From Jejubacter sp036620675 (lineage in GTDB: Bacteria; Pseudomonadota; Gammaproteobacteria; Enterobacterales; Enterobacteriaceae), in the NCBI GenBank assembly GCA_036620675.1, contig JAZHEE010000013.1: a DNA stretch of 64,000 nucleotides, one strand, 5' to 3'. The notes beneath the pieces were generated by a model, which saw nothing but the letters and a program-made list of their open reading frames with translations, was not told the origin of the DNA and ran no database searches. Of the stretch, positions 1 to 8,193 are shown piece after piece. Position numbers and translations under genes: made by a program. Positions within the stretch are counted from its first letter, which is position 1. Each line of letters starts with the position of its first letter.

Positions 1-369
1 GGCCACTTTATCCAGCTTTTTAAGCTGTTCCATGACCAGATTGCCGATCTCTTTACTGGGAATTTCGCGCTCACCGGTCGCGCGTAGCTGGGATTTAATA
101 TGATTTAACGCCATTTCGACGTCATCAGAACTGACCGGCCGCTTTTCCAGCGCTTTTTGCATGCCGCTGCGCAGTTTGTCTTCGTTAAAAGGCTCGCGGA
201 CATCGTTGCTTTTTATCACCCGTGGCATAACCAGCTCCGCCACTTCGAAAGTGGTAAAGCGCTCGTGGCACACCAGGCACTGACGGCGGCGACGTACCGA
301 CGATCCCTCGCCCACCAGGCGGGAATCGATCACTTTGGTGTCCACAGCGAAACAAAATGGGCAATGCAT
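1..369 (-). CDS. nrdR: Transcriptional repressor NrdR (3' end outside window)
   Basis: NrdR is the zinc-finger/ATP-cone repressor of ribonucleotide reductase operons. The first 123 codons are visible, starting at the ATG whose complement lies at 367-369; the family is about 149 residues, so roughly 26 C-terminal residues lie left of the window. The N-terminus begins MHCPFC and the second zinc pair is CLVC near residues 31-34, giving the four-cysteine zinc ribbon; the ATP-cone follows with VIKSNDV and REPF. It is divergent from yajI, as in E. coli, where nrdR, yajI and tsx are neighbours. Identification is very secure; only the 3' end is missing. Confidence 0.97.
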   Translation of the reverse strand, partial: MHCPFCFAVDTKVIDSRLVGEGSSVRRRRQCLVCHERFTTFEVAELVMPRVIKSNDVREPFNEDKLRSGMQKALEKRPVSSDDVEMALNHIKSQLRATGEREIPSKEIGNLVMEQLKKLDKVA

Positions 370-524
370 AGGGCTACCTGTATCCGGAAATGATGACTGT
401 TTTACAGTTTACCCTGTAACGCCCGGGACAACAAAGAGGCCAGGGCTTTGAGACAAAGGATCTATGTTTTCCGTCACACAGCTTCTACTATTACAGTAAC
501 TCACTGAACACAAGGAACCTTTTT

Positions 525-1103
525 ATGATGACAACACGTTGCCTGAAGCTGATTCTGGCAGGAAGTCTTTTCACGCTCACTGCCTGCGCCGCCCAAAAAG
601 AGGTGCGCCAGGTCAGCAATGAGGTGCAGGCAATGAATCAGCAAATGAATAAGCTGAGCCAGCAGTCAGTGAAGCTAACCCAGCAGAACGCCCTGAACGC
701 CAGTTCCACCAGCGGCGCTTACCTGTTGCCGGATTCGAAAGCCGCCGCCCAACTGGATAGCCAGATAGGCACCCTGACCATGACCCTAAGCAATGTAGTC
801 GCGACCAATAATGGCACCCGCGCCACACTCACCATTCACGGTGGTAACAGCGCACCGCTGCCCGCCTTTAGCGGCAAGGTAGAATGGGGTCAGTTACAGG
901 GCACCCTGGAAAACTACCAGGAAGTTAACGTGCAGACCCACCCAATTAATGTGCCGAAAAGCGTGCTGGTGCCAAGTGATGTCGATATCCCACTCGATTT
1001 GCCGGGTATCACGCCGGATCAACTGGGCTTTATCCGGGTACACGATATTGTTCCGTCGGATCCCAGCTATCAGCCGCCGGCCAAATCCCCTTTCGCCAGC
1101 TAA
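525..1103 (+). CDS. yajI: YajI family lipoprotein (DUF3251)
   Basis: This 192-residue protein has a lipoprotein signal peptide with lipobox LTAC, placing the lipidated cysteine at residue 21. A short coiled-coil-like stretch rich in Gln, Asn and Ser follows (about residues 28-60), then a beta-rich domain. Sequence and position between nrdR and tsx match E. coli yajI, whose function is unknown. It is transcribed divergently from nrdR with about 155 bp between them. The SD-like AAGGAACC lies about 10 bases before the ATG-ATG pair, so either of the first two Met codons could start. Length is normal for the family. Confidence 0.93.
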   Translation: MMTTRCLKLILAGSLFTLTACAAQKEVRQVSNEVQAMNQQMNKLSQQSVKLTQQNALNASSTSGAYLLPDSKAAAQLDSQIGTLTMTLSNVVATNNGTRATLTIHGGNSAPLPAFSGKVEWGQLQGTLENYQEVNVQTHPINVPKSVLVPSDVDIPLDLPGITPDQLGFIRVHDIVPSDPSYQPPAKSPFAS

Positions 1104-1108
1104 GCTTC

Positions 1109-1137
1109 CGCCCGTTCATCCGACGGATGGACGGGCG
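1109..1137 (+). terminator. Hairpin after yajI
   Basis: A 14-bp inverted repeat, CGCCCGTTCATCCG paired with CGGATGGACGGGCG with one G-T pair and a single-base loop, lies 6 bases after the yajI stop. It is not followed by a good T run (CCTTCC), so it may be a weak terminator or an mRNA 3' stabilising hairpin separating yajI from tsx. Confidence 0.5.
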
Positions 1138-1234
1138 CCTTCCCCGCCATACAAAAATCCTTTATTGCTAATGTGCCCCCGGACTGGATAAATCTGACGG
1201 AATGCGTAGAATTCCGGCGTCTTTATCACTTATT

Positions 1235-1310
1235 TGTGAAGGCAATCGATTACCTAAATGATAATCGCGTGAAAAAAGACACATTTTTGTGAGAAAGGCT
1301 TATTTATAAT
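1235..1310 (+). promoter_or_regulatory. tsx promoter with two candidate CRP sites
   Basis: A perfect -10 hexamer TATAAT lies at 1305-1310. Upstream, CGTGA-N6-ACACA at 1268-1283 matches the CRP consensus at 8 of 10 positions and is centred about 41 bp before the predicted start; TGTGA-N6-TCGAT at 1235-1250 is centred about 74 bp before it. Those two distances reproduce the CRP/CytR/CRP arrangement known for the E. coli tsx P2 promoter, with the intervening 18 bp as the expected CytR-binding segment. The sites are read directly from sequence; regulation by cAMP-CRP and CytR is inferred from the E. coli precedent. Confidence 0.65.
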
Positions 1311-1386
1311 AGCCAGCCTTGCTACGGCGCGCTGAGATGCGCCGGCTTCCCGGAAATGTTCCCGGACAACCGAAAACAGTGGCGAA

Positions 1387-2247
1387 ATGATGAAAAAAAT
1401 AATGTTAGCGGCAGGTGCCGCAGCAGCGCTTTCCTGCTCCTTTTCCGCAAGCGCTGCGGATGGTAATAGCGAATACATCTCGGACTGGTGGCATCAGAGC
1501 GTCAACGTGGTGGGTAGCTACCACACCCGCTTCGGGCCTCAACTGCGTAACGATACCTACCTGGAATACGAAGCCTTTGCGAAGAAGGACTGGTTTGATT
1601 TCTACGGCTATATCGACGCCCCGCGTTTCTTCGGCGGCGACGGCAATTCCACCGGTATCTGGAATCACGGATCTCCGCTGTTTATGGAGATCGAACCGCG
1701 TTTTTCCATCGACAAACTGACCGGTCTGGATCTGAGCGTCGGCCCGTTTAAAGAGTGGTACTTTGCCAACAACTATATCTACGATATGGGCCGTAACAGC
1801 GCTAACCGACAGAATACCTGGTATATGGGCCTGGGTACCGATATCGATACTGGCCTGCCGATGAGCCTGTCGCTTAACGTCTACGCCAAATATCAGTGGG
1901 AAAACTACGGCGCGGCTAACGAAGACAGCTGGGATGGCTACCGCTTCAAAATTAAATACTTTGTGCCTATCACCGATCTGTGGGGCGGCAAGCTGAGCTA
2001 CATCGGCTTTACCAACTTCGACTGGGGTTCCGATCTGGGCGATGAACCGAATCGCACCAGTAATTCCATCGCCTCCAGCCACATTCTGGCGCTGAACTAC
2101 GACCACTGGCACTACTCATTTGTCGCCCGTTACTTCCATAACGGCGGCCAGTGGCAGGATGGCCCGGAGATGAACTTCGGTAAGGGCGACTTCCGGGTTC
2201 GCTCTACCGGCTGGGGTTACTACCTGGTGGTGGGGTACAACTTCTAA
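1387..2247 (+). CDS. tsx: Nucleoside-specific outer-membrane channel Tsx
   Basis: Tsx is a 12-stranded outer-membrane porin for nucleosides and deoxynucleosides. The 286-residue precursor begins with a Sec signal peptide (Lys-Lys, hydrophobic core, cleavage after about ASA at residue 23) and ends in the aromatic GYNF beta-signal. Long stretches such as HTRFGPQ, NHGSPLFMEIEPRFS and TGWGYYLVV are essentially E. coli Tsx. The segment after SDLGDEPNRT is about ten residues shorter than the E. coli protein as I remember it, consistent with a shortened loop. ATG occurs at both 1387 and 1390; E. coli Tsx starts MKK, favouring 1390. It converges on secF across a strong terminator. The HNH gene yajD, between secF and tsx in E. 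coli, is absent. Confidence 0.97.
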   Translation: MMKKIMLAAGAAAALSCSFSASAADGNSEYISDWWHQSVNVVGSYHTRFGPQLRNDTYLEYEAFAKKDWFDFYGYIDAPRFFGGDGNSTGIWNHGSPLFMEIEPRFSIDKLTGLDLSVGPFKEWYFANNYIYDMGRNSANRQNTWYMGLGTDIDTGLPMSLSLNVYAKYQWENYGAANEDSWDGYRFKIKYFVPITDLWGGKLSYIGFTNFDWGSDLGDEPNRTSNSIASSHILALNYDHWHYSFVARYFHNGGQWQDGPEMNFGKGDFRVRSTGWGYYLVVGYNF

Positions 2248-2267
2248 GCGCCGGGCATTACCTGGCC

Positions 2268-2309
2268 AAAAAAAAACCGCGACGCCAGAAACGTCGCGGT
2301 TTTTTTTTG
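2268..2309. terminator. Bidirectional terminator between tsx and secF
   Basis: A 9-bp perfect GC-rich stem (ACCGCGACG at 2276-2284 pairing with CGTCGCGGT at 2292-2300) has an A run on its left and a run of nine T on its right. It therefore works as an intrinsic terminator for tsx on the plus strand and for the secDF operon on the minus strand. Confidence 0.9.
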
Positions 2310-2321
2310 GGCTGATGCCGC

Positions 2322-3293
2322 TTATGGCAGAATCGACGGCTGATCCGCTCCCTCTTTTTCCACCTTCTGCTGCTGGATGTGCTCGCGCTTCATCCCCAGC
2401 TTCAGCGCCAGAGCCGACGCCACATAGATGGAAGAGACGGTTCCGATGGATACCCCGATCAGCATCGCCAGCGAAAAGCCTTCCAGCATCGCGCCGCCGA
2501 AGATATAGAGCATCAGAACCACCACCAGCGTGGTTCCGGAGGTCATCAGAGTACGGCTCAGGGTCTGGGTCAGCGACACGTTAAAGATTTCGTAAGAAGT
2601 ACCGCGACGAATTCTGCGGAAGTTCTCACGAATACGGTCGGAAACCACGATACTGTCGTTCAGCGAGTAACCGATAACCGACATCAGCGAAGCAATGATG
2701 GTCAGGTCTATCTCGATATGAAACAGCGACAGAATCCCCAGAGTAATCACCACATCGTGCGCCAGCGCGATCACCGCCCCCAGCGCCAGACGCCACTCAA
2801 AGCGGAACCCCACATAGATAAGGATACTGATCAGCGCCACCAGCAGCGCCATGGCCCCGGCCTGGGCCAGATCGGCCCCTACGCTGGGCCCGACGAACTC
2901 GATACGCTTCACGGTTGCATGCTGGCTGGTCGCTTCGTTAATCACGCTAACGACTTTGTTACCCAGCGCCTGACCGCCAGCTTCGCCTTCCGCCGGCGGC
3001 ATACGCACCATCACGTCACGGCTGCTGCCAAAATTCTGCAGCTGCGGTTCGGCAAAGCCCGCTTTTTCCAGCGCTTCACGCATCACATCCATCTGCGCCG
3101 GTTGTTCCAGGTTGATCTCAATGACCGTACCGCCTGTAAAGTCCAATCCCCAGTTGAAGCCTTTCACGCCGATAATAGCAATCGAGGCGATCAGCAACAG
3201 CCCGGAGATGGCAAAGGCGACATTGTCCCAGCGCATAAAGTCATAGACTTTACGGCCGTGGTTGAGTTGTTCAACGGTATATTCCTGTGCCAC
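2322..3293 (-). CDS. secF: Protein translocase subunit SecF
   Basis: SecF pairs with SecD in the inner membrane and uses the proton-motive force to help pull secretory proteins through SecYEG. The 323-residue length matches E. coli. The sequence shows an N-terminal membrane segment (about 25-45), the periplasmic domain with DFTGGTVIEI near residue 54, and five further membrane helices from about residue 140, including the conserved VIGYSLNDSIVVSDRIREN stretch in helix 4. It begins 10 bases after secD, so the two are co-transcribed. The C-terminus is lysine/glutamate-rich and cytoplasmic. Identification is secure. Confidence 0.98.
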   Translation of the reverse strand: MAQEYTVEQLNHGRKVYDFMRWDNVAFAISGLLLIASIAIIGVKGFNWGLDFTGGTVIEINLEQPAQMDVMREALEKAGFAEPQLQNFGSSRDVMVRMPPAEGEAGGQALGNKVVSVINEATSQHATVKRIEFVGPSVGADLAQAGAMALLVALISILIYVGFRFEWRLALGAVIALAHDVVITLGILSLFHIEIDLTIIASLMSVIGYSLNDSIVVSDRIRENFRRIRRGTSYEIFNVSLTQTLSRTLMTSGTTLVVVLMLYIFGGAMLEGFSLAMLIGVSIGTVSSIYVASALALKLGMKREHIQQQKVEKEGADQPSILP

Positions 3294-3303
3294 AACTCAC
3301 TCC

Positions 3304-5151
3304 TCAGATAGACAGCTTGTTAATACGCTTGCCGCCGTACAACAGGTTGACGATGGCGCGCGTGCCGACAATAGCGGTGAACATCGAGGTCGCCACACCA
3401 ATAGCGGTGGTAATGGCAAAGCCCTTGATGGAGCCGGTACCGACGGCGTAAAGAATGATGGCGGTAATCAGCGTGGTAATGTTGGCGTCGATAATGGAGC
3501 TAAACGCGCCCTTATAGCCTTCGTGAATCGCCTGCTGTACCGAACGCCCGTTCTTAAGCTCTTCCTTAATACGTTCATTAATCAGTACGTTGGCATCCAC
3601 CGCCACCGCCAGCGTGAGAACGATACCGGCGATCCCCGGCATGGTTAACGTGGCTCCCGGTAGCAGCGACATTACCCCAACGATCAACACCAGGTTAGCG
3701 ATAAGCGCAGAGGTGGCGATGATGCCGAACTTCTTATAGAAGAAGACCATAAAGATGATGGACGCCGCCAGCCCCCACAGACAGGCTTCCAGGCCCTGCT
3801 TGATGTTCTGCATCCCCAGGGTCGGCCCAATAGTGCGCTCTTCCACAATCTGAATCGGCGCAATCAACGCACCGGCGCGCAGCAGCAGGGAAAGCTGACG
3901 GGCTTCATTCGGGTTGCTGATACCGGTAATACGGAAGCTGTTGCCCAGACGCGACTGAATGTTCGCCACGTTGATCACTTCTTCCTGCTTCGCCAGGATG
4001 GCGCGCCCATTGGCATCTTTCTTACCGCTATCCTTGTACTCCACAAACAGGGTCGCCATCGGCTTACCGATGTTGTCCTTGGTGAAGTTAGACATGATGT
4101 TACCGCCAGCGCTGTCCAGCGAGATATTCACCTGCGGCTGGTTGTACTCATCCTGGCTGGAGGTGGAGTCGGTGATATGGTCGCCGGTCAGAATCACGCG
4201 CTTGTACAGCACAACCGGCTGCCCTTCGCGGGTTTTCTTCACTTCAGAATCGCCCGGTACGCGGCCGGAAGCGGCAGCGGACTGATCGACGCTGGTGTTC
4301 ACCAGACGGAACTCCAGGGTCGCCGTGGCGCCAAGAATTTCTTTAGCACGTGCGGTGTCCTGGATACCCGGCAGTTCGACCACGATACGATCGGCGCCCT
4401 GTCGCTGTACCAGCGGTTCAGCAACACCCAACTGGTTTACACGATTACGCAGGATGTTAATGTTCTGCTGTACCGCATATTCACGCGCTTCGCGCAGCCT
4501 GTCGTCAGACATCACGGCGCGCAGGCCATTACTGCCCTGGCCGCTAATCACCAGGTCACGATGACGGCCCTGCAGGTAAGAAACCGCTTCATCACGCGCG
4601 GAGCCGCTGCGAAAAGAGATATCCACGCCATAGTTGCTGGCTTTACGTACGTTGCTCCAGGCAATGCCCTTGTCGCGCAAATCGCTGCGCAGGCTGTCGA
4701 TATTCTGCTCCTGAAGTTTGCCCAGAGCGGTTTCCATATCCACTTCCATCAGGAAGTGAACGCCACCGCGCAAATCAAGCCCCAGTTTCATCGGCTCGGC
4801 AGCAATGGCCGACAGCCAGCGTGGGGTGGCGGGAGCAAGGTTGAGCGCCACAACGTACTGGTCGCCCAGTACTTCCATCAGGGATTCTCGGGCGCGCAGC
4901 TGTGTATCAGTGGAGTCAAAGCGGGCAAGGATTGAACCATCCTCCAGCGCTATCGACTTCGCGGAAATTTGTTCTTTTTTTAAGGTGTTCTGGACCTGGT
5001 TCAGCGTTTGCTCACTGGCGGCGACGCCGCGCGCGCCAGTGATCTGAACGGCCGGATCCTCACCATACAGGTTGGGGAGCGCATACAGCAGACCGACGAC
5101 AAGAACGACGATCAGCATGATGTACTTCCACAAAGGATAACGGTTTAACAC
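3304..5151 (-). CDS. secD: Protein translocase subunit SecD
   Basis: SecD is the larger subunit of the SecDF translocase motor. The 615-residue protein has an N-terminal membrane helix (about 8-26), a large periplasmic P1 region containing LGLDLRGGVHF near residue 125, and six membrane helices in the last 180 residues, with the conserved DANVLINERIKEE motif in helix 4. Length equals the E. coli protein. It lies 27 bases downstream of yajC, inside the queA-tgt-yajC-secD-secF transcription unit. Nothing looks unusual. Confidence 0.98.
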   Translation of the reverse strand: MLNRYPLWKYIMLIVVLVVGLLYALPNLYGEDPAVQITGARGVAASEQTLNQVQNTLKKEQISAKSIALEDGSILARFDSTDTQLRARESLMEVLGDQYVVALNLAPATPRWLSAIAAEPMKLGLDLRGGVHFLMEVDMETALGKLQEQNIDSLRSDLRDKGIAWSNVRKASNYGVDISFRSGSARDEAVSYLQGRHRDLVISGQGSNGLRAVMSDDRLREAREYAVQQNINILRNRVNQLGVAEPLVQRQGADRIVVELPGIQDTARAKEILGATATLEFRLVNTSVDQSAAASGRVPGDSEVKKTREGQPVVLYKRVILTGDHITDSTSSQDEYNQPQVNISLDSAGGNIMSNFTKDNIGKPMATLFVEYKDSGKKDANGRAILAKQEEVINVANIQSRLGNSFRITGISNPNEARQLSLLLRAGALIAPIQIVEERTIGPTLGMQNIKQGLEACLWGLAASIIFMVFFYKKFGIIATSALIANLVLIVGVMSLLPGATLTMPGIAGIVLTLAVAVDANVLINERIKEELKNGRSVQQAIHEGYKGAFSSIIDANITTLITAIILYAVGTGSIKGFAITTAIGVATSMFTAIVGTRAIVNLLYGGKRINKLSI

Positions 5152-5178
5152 GGCAGTTCCCTTTGGGAAAACGGAAAA

Positions 5179-5511
5179 TTACAGCGCCTTCATAGTGCCT
5201 TTCGGCAGGACAGCTGCGACGAAGTCACGTTTGATGACCACTTCGGTGGTGTCGTTCAGCGCCATAACGATGTAGCCATTTTCCGCCACTTTAGAAACGC
5301 GCCCAACCAGACCGCCGTTGGTCAGCACTTCATCACCCTTGGCGATGGAGTCCATCAGTTTTTTATGCTCTTTGGTACGCTTCTGCTGCGGACGCAGGAT
5401 CATAAAGTAGAAAATCAGGCCGAAAACCACCAGCATCAGAATCAGCGACATTGGGCTACCCTGAGCCGGAGCGCCGGTAGCGGCAACAGCATCAGAAATG
5501 AAAAAACTCAT
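5179..5511 (-). CDS. yajC: Sec translocon accessory protein YajC
   Basis: YajC is a small inner-membrane partner of SecDF. The 110-residue protein has one membrane helix (about residues 21-42, ending ILRPQQKR) followed by a basic cytoplasmic domain with the conserved GDEVLTNGGLVGRV motif. Its length equals that of E. coli YajC. It sits 21 bases after tgt and 27 before secD in the usual order. Confidence 0.97.
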   Translation of the reverse strand: MSFFISDAVAATGAPAQGSPMSLILMLVVFGLIFYFMILRPQQKRTKEHKKLMDSIAKGDEVLTNGGLVGRVSKVAENGYIVMALNDTTEVVIKRDFVAAVLPKGTMKAL

Positions 5512-5532
5512 TAATTTTCCCTCATTTTTAGA

Positions 5533-6660
5533 TTAATCAACAGATAACGCTGGGACCGGTTTACCCTGACGTGTGTAAAAGTCCGCGACGAAGTGCTCTA
5601 ATTTACCCTCTTCGATAGCCTGGCGTAAACCGGCCATCAAACGCTGGTAGTAACGCAGATTATGAATGGTATTGAGCCGCGCGCCCAGAATTTCATTACA
5701 GCGATCAAGATGATGCAGGTAAGCGCGCGAATAATGGCGACACGTGTAGCAATCACACTCCGGATCCAGCGGCGACGTATCGCTCTTATGCTTCGCATTG
5801 CGAATTTTCACCACGCCATCGGTCACAAACAGGTGGCCGTTGCGCGCATTACGGGTCGGCATCACGCAGTCGAACATATCGATACCGCGGCGCACCCCTT
5901 CCACCAGATCTTCCGGTTTCCCCACGCCCATAAGGTACCGCGGCTTGTCCGCCGGAATCTGCGGGCAGACATGCTCAAGAATGCGATGCATATCCGCTTT
6001 CGGTTCGCCGACAGCCAGGCCGCCGACAGCGTAGCCATCAAAACCTATCTCTACCAGCCCTTTAACCGAGATATCTCGTAAATCTTCGTAAACACTGCCC
6101 TGAATGATACCAAACAGCGCATTCGGGTTATTCAACTGGTCGAAGCGATCGCGGCTGCGTTTCGCCCAGCGCAGGGACATTTCCATCGAACGTTTAGCGT
6201 AATCCCAGTCCGCCGGGTACGGGGTGCATTCGTCGAAGATCATCACGATATCGGAGCCGAGATCGTACTGAATCTCCATCGACTTTTCCGGACTCAGGAA
6301 AATAGAATCGCCGTTGATTGGGTTACGGAAGTGCACGCCCTCTTCGGTGATCTTACGAATATCCCCCAGGCTGAAGACCTGAAAACCGCCGGAATCGGTC
6401 AGAATCGGCCCTTTCCACTGCATAAAGTCGTGCAGATCGCCATGCAGCTTCATAATCTCCTGGCCAGGACGCAGCCACAGGTGAAAAGTATTGCCCAGGA
6501 TTATTTGCGCGCCGGTGGCTTCCACCTCTTCCGGCGTCATTCCTTTAACGGTGCCGTAGGTGCCTACTGGCATAAACGCGGGGGTTTCCACCGTACCGCG
6601 TTCAAACACCAGACGACCGCGACGTGCGCGACCATCGGTGGTCTGAAGTTCAAATTTCAC
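5533..6660 (-). CDS. tgt: tRNA-guanine transglycosylase
   Basis: Tgt exchanges guanine-34 of tRNAs for Asp, Asn, His and Tyr with preQ1, the committed step of queuosine modification. The 375-residue protein carries the active-site segment LTDSGGFQVFSL (Asp89), the nucleophile region GGLAVGEPKADMHR, and the C-terminal zinc site CDCYTC with a later His. Length matches E. coli. It should be co-transcribed with queA, but here the queA-tgt spacer is about 340 bp rather than a few tens of bases because a repeat array occupies it. Confidence 0.98.
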   Translation of the reverse strand: MKFELQTTDGRARRGRLVFERGTVETPAFMPVGTYGTVKGMTPEEVEATGAQIILGNTFHLWLRPGQEIMKLHGDLHDFMQWKGPILTDSGGFQVFSLGDIRKITEEGVHFRNPINGDSIFLSPEKSMEIQYDLGSDIVMIFDECTPYPADWDYAKRSMEMSLRWAKRSRDRFDQLNNPNALFGIIQGSVYEDLRDISVKGLVEIGFDGYAVGGLAVGEPKADMHRILEHVCPQIPADKPRYLMGVGKPEDLVEGVRRGIDMFDCVMPTRNARNGHLFVTDGVVKIRNAKHKSDTSPLDPECDCYTCRHYSRAYLHHLDRCNEILGARLNTIHNLRYYQRLMAGLRQAIEEGKLEHFVADFYTRQGKPVPALSVD

Positions 6661-6699
6661 TTATCCTCCAATCAGATACACAGTCTGACGGTTAAAACG

Positions 6700-7039
6700 C
6701 CCCTCACCCCGGCCCTCTCCCTGAGGGAGAGGGGGAAGGTCAAAACCAGGGGGGTTAATCCCTCGCTCTCCGGATGAGGGAGAAACCATGACTTTTAATC
6801 CCCTCCTCGGGATGAGAGAGAAACCATGGCTTTTAATCCCCTCTCCCTCGGAATGAGGGAGAAACCATGGCTTTTAATCCCCTTCGCTCTCCGGATGAGA
6901 AAGAAACCATGACTTTTAATCCCCTCTCCCTCCGGATGAGGGAGAAACCATGGCTTTTAATCCCCTCTCCCTCCGGATGAGGGAGAAACCATGGCTGTTA
7001 ATCCCCTCTCCCCTCTGGGGAGAGGGTCAGGGTGAGGGG
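6700..7039. repeat. Tandem 38-42 bp repeat array nested in a palindromic element
   Basis: Seven copies of a unit containing TTAATCCCC, a CTCCCTC/GAGGGAG mini-hairpin and AAACCATG recur with starts near 6755, 6795, 6833, 6874, 6916, 6957 and 6998, so the period is 38-42 bp. The array is bracketed by arms that are near reverse complements: CCCCTCACCCCGG followed by CCCTCTCCC on the left (from 6700), and GGGAGAGGG followed by TCAGGGTGAGGGG on the right (to 7039). This is the signature of a dispersed enterobacterial palindromic intergenic repeat whose centre has expanded in tandem. It lies inside the queA-tgt operon and its last unit overlaps the queA coding end. The repeated ATGs create spurious open frames. 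Confidence 0.88.
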
Positions 7040-8095
7040 ATCATTAATGGCCTGCGGATTGTACGTGATAAACATCGCATCGCCATAGCTGAAAAATCGG
7101 TATTCCGCTTTTACCGCCTCCTGATAGGCGTGCATGGTGTGCTGATATCCCGCAAAAGCGGAAACCAGCATAATCAGCGTGGACTCCGGCAGGTGGAAGT
7201 TGGTGATCAGCGCATCGATAATCCGGTACTGGTAGCCGGGATAAATAAAGATCTGCGTGTCGTCGAAAAACGGCGCGATGATATCCTGCTGCGCCGCCTG
7301 GGCCGCACTTTCCAGCGAACGTACTGAGGTGGTACCCACCGCGATAACCCGATTGCCGCGAGCCTTACAGGCCAGCACCGCATCTACAACATCCTGGGGC
7401 ACTTCTGCATATTCAGAGTGCATCACATGATCTTCAATGCTTTCTACCCGTACCGGCTGAAAGGTGCCTGCCCCCACGTGCAGGGTCACAAAAACCATCT
7501 CCACGCCTTTACGACGCAGAGCCTCCAGCAGCGGCTCATCGAAGTGCAGGCCCGCCGTTGGCGCGGCCACGGCGCCGGGCTTCTCGCTATAGACCGTCTG
7601 ATAGAGTTCACGGTCCGCTTCTTCATCCGGTCTGTCGATATAGGGCGGCAGCGGCATATGCCCAATCGCATTTAAAATTTCCAGTACCGGGCGCGGGTCG
7701 TTAAACTGAACTTCGAACAGCGCGTCGTGGCGCGCCAGCATAGTGGCCTGGATGCTTTCATCTTCGCCAAGCAGCAGTTCGGCACCCGGCTTCGGCGCTT
7801 TGGAGGCACGGATATGGGCCAGCACCCGATGCTCGTCCAGCACCCGCTCGACCAGCACCTCGATCCGCCCGCCGCTCGCCTTACGACCAAACAGGCGCGC
7901 CGGAATCACCCGGGTATTATTAAAGACCAGCAGATCTCCGGGGTTGAGCTTATCGAGCAGATCGGTGAAAGTGCCATGCGTAAGCTGCCCGGTCGGCCCA
8001 TCGAGTGACAATAAGCGACAGGCGCTCCGATTAGGCTGCGGATAGTGGGCGATCAGGGATTCAGGAAGTTCGAAAGAGAAATCGGCAAGACGCAT
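6998..8095 (-). CDS. queA: S-adenosylmethionine:tRNA ribosyltransferase-isomerase QueA
   Basis: QueA transfers and isomerises the ribosyl moiety of SAM onto preQ1-tRNA to form epoxyqueuosine. The protein is 365 residues, about nine longer than the 356 of E. coli. Conserved segments include VFNNTRVIPARL, PTAGLHFDEPLLEAL, VTLHVGAGTFQPVR, VGTTSVRSLE and FSYGDAMFITYNPQAIN. After NPQAIN, where the family normally ends within a few residues, the last ~13 residues (DPLTLTLSPEGRGD) are encoded by the right arm of the adjacent repeat element, and the TAA lies in the last repeat unit. It is divergent from acpH and upstream of tgt. Confidence 0.97.
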   Translation of the reverse strand: MRLADFSFELPESLIAHYPQPNRSACRLLSLDGPTGQLTHGTFTDLLDKLNPGDLLVFNNTRVIPARLFGRKASGGRIEVLVERVLDEHRVLAHIRASKAPKPGAELLLGEDESIQATMLARHDALFEVQFNDPRPVLEILNAIGHMPLPPYIDRPDEEADRELYQTVYSEKPGAVAAPTAGLHFDEPLLEALRRKGVEMVFVTLHVGAGTFQPVRVESIEDHVMHSEYAEVPQDVVDAVLACKARGNRVIAVGTTSVRSLESAAQAAQQDIIAPFFDDTQIFIYPGYQYRIIDALITNFHLPESTLIMLVSAFAGYQHTMHAYQEAVKAEYRFFSYGDAMFITYNPQAINDPLTLTLSPEGRGD

Positions 8096-8193
8096 GACAG
8101 GAAACTCAGGCTTAAAAACAGGCGGCCTAGTCTAGTGCCGGGGCGCTTTCCCTGCAACTGCTAACCCACCCTACACCACGAAATAAGGATCTT

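Noticed and set aside
2379..3311. Large plus-strand frame opposite secF.
   Set aside because: His/Gln-rich shadow of secF produced by codon bias on the opposite strand; the same reasoning removes the other long antisense frames, such as those opposite proY, brnQ and gcd.
6700..7039. CRISPR array in the queA-tgt spacer.
   Set aside because: The repeats are contiguous with no unique spacers, units vary in sequence and length, and no cas genes are present. It is a tandem expansion of a palindromic element.
6950..7327. Plus-strand coding region of 125 codons across the repeats.
   Set aside because: It is built from repeat units and antisense queA; no family-like features.
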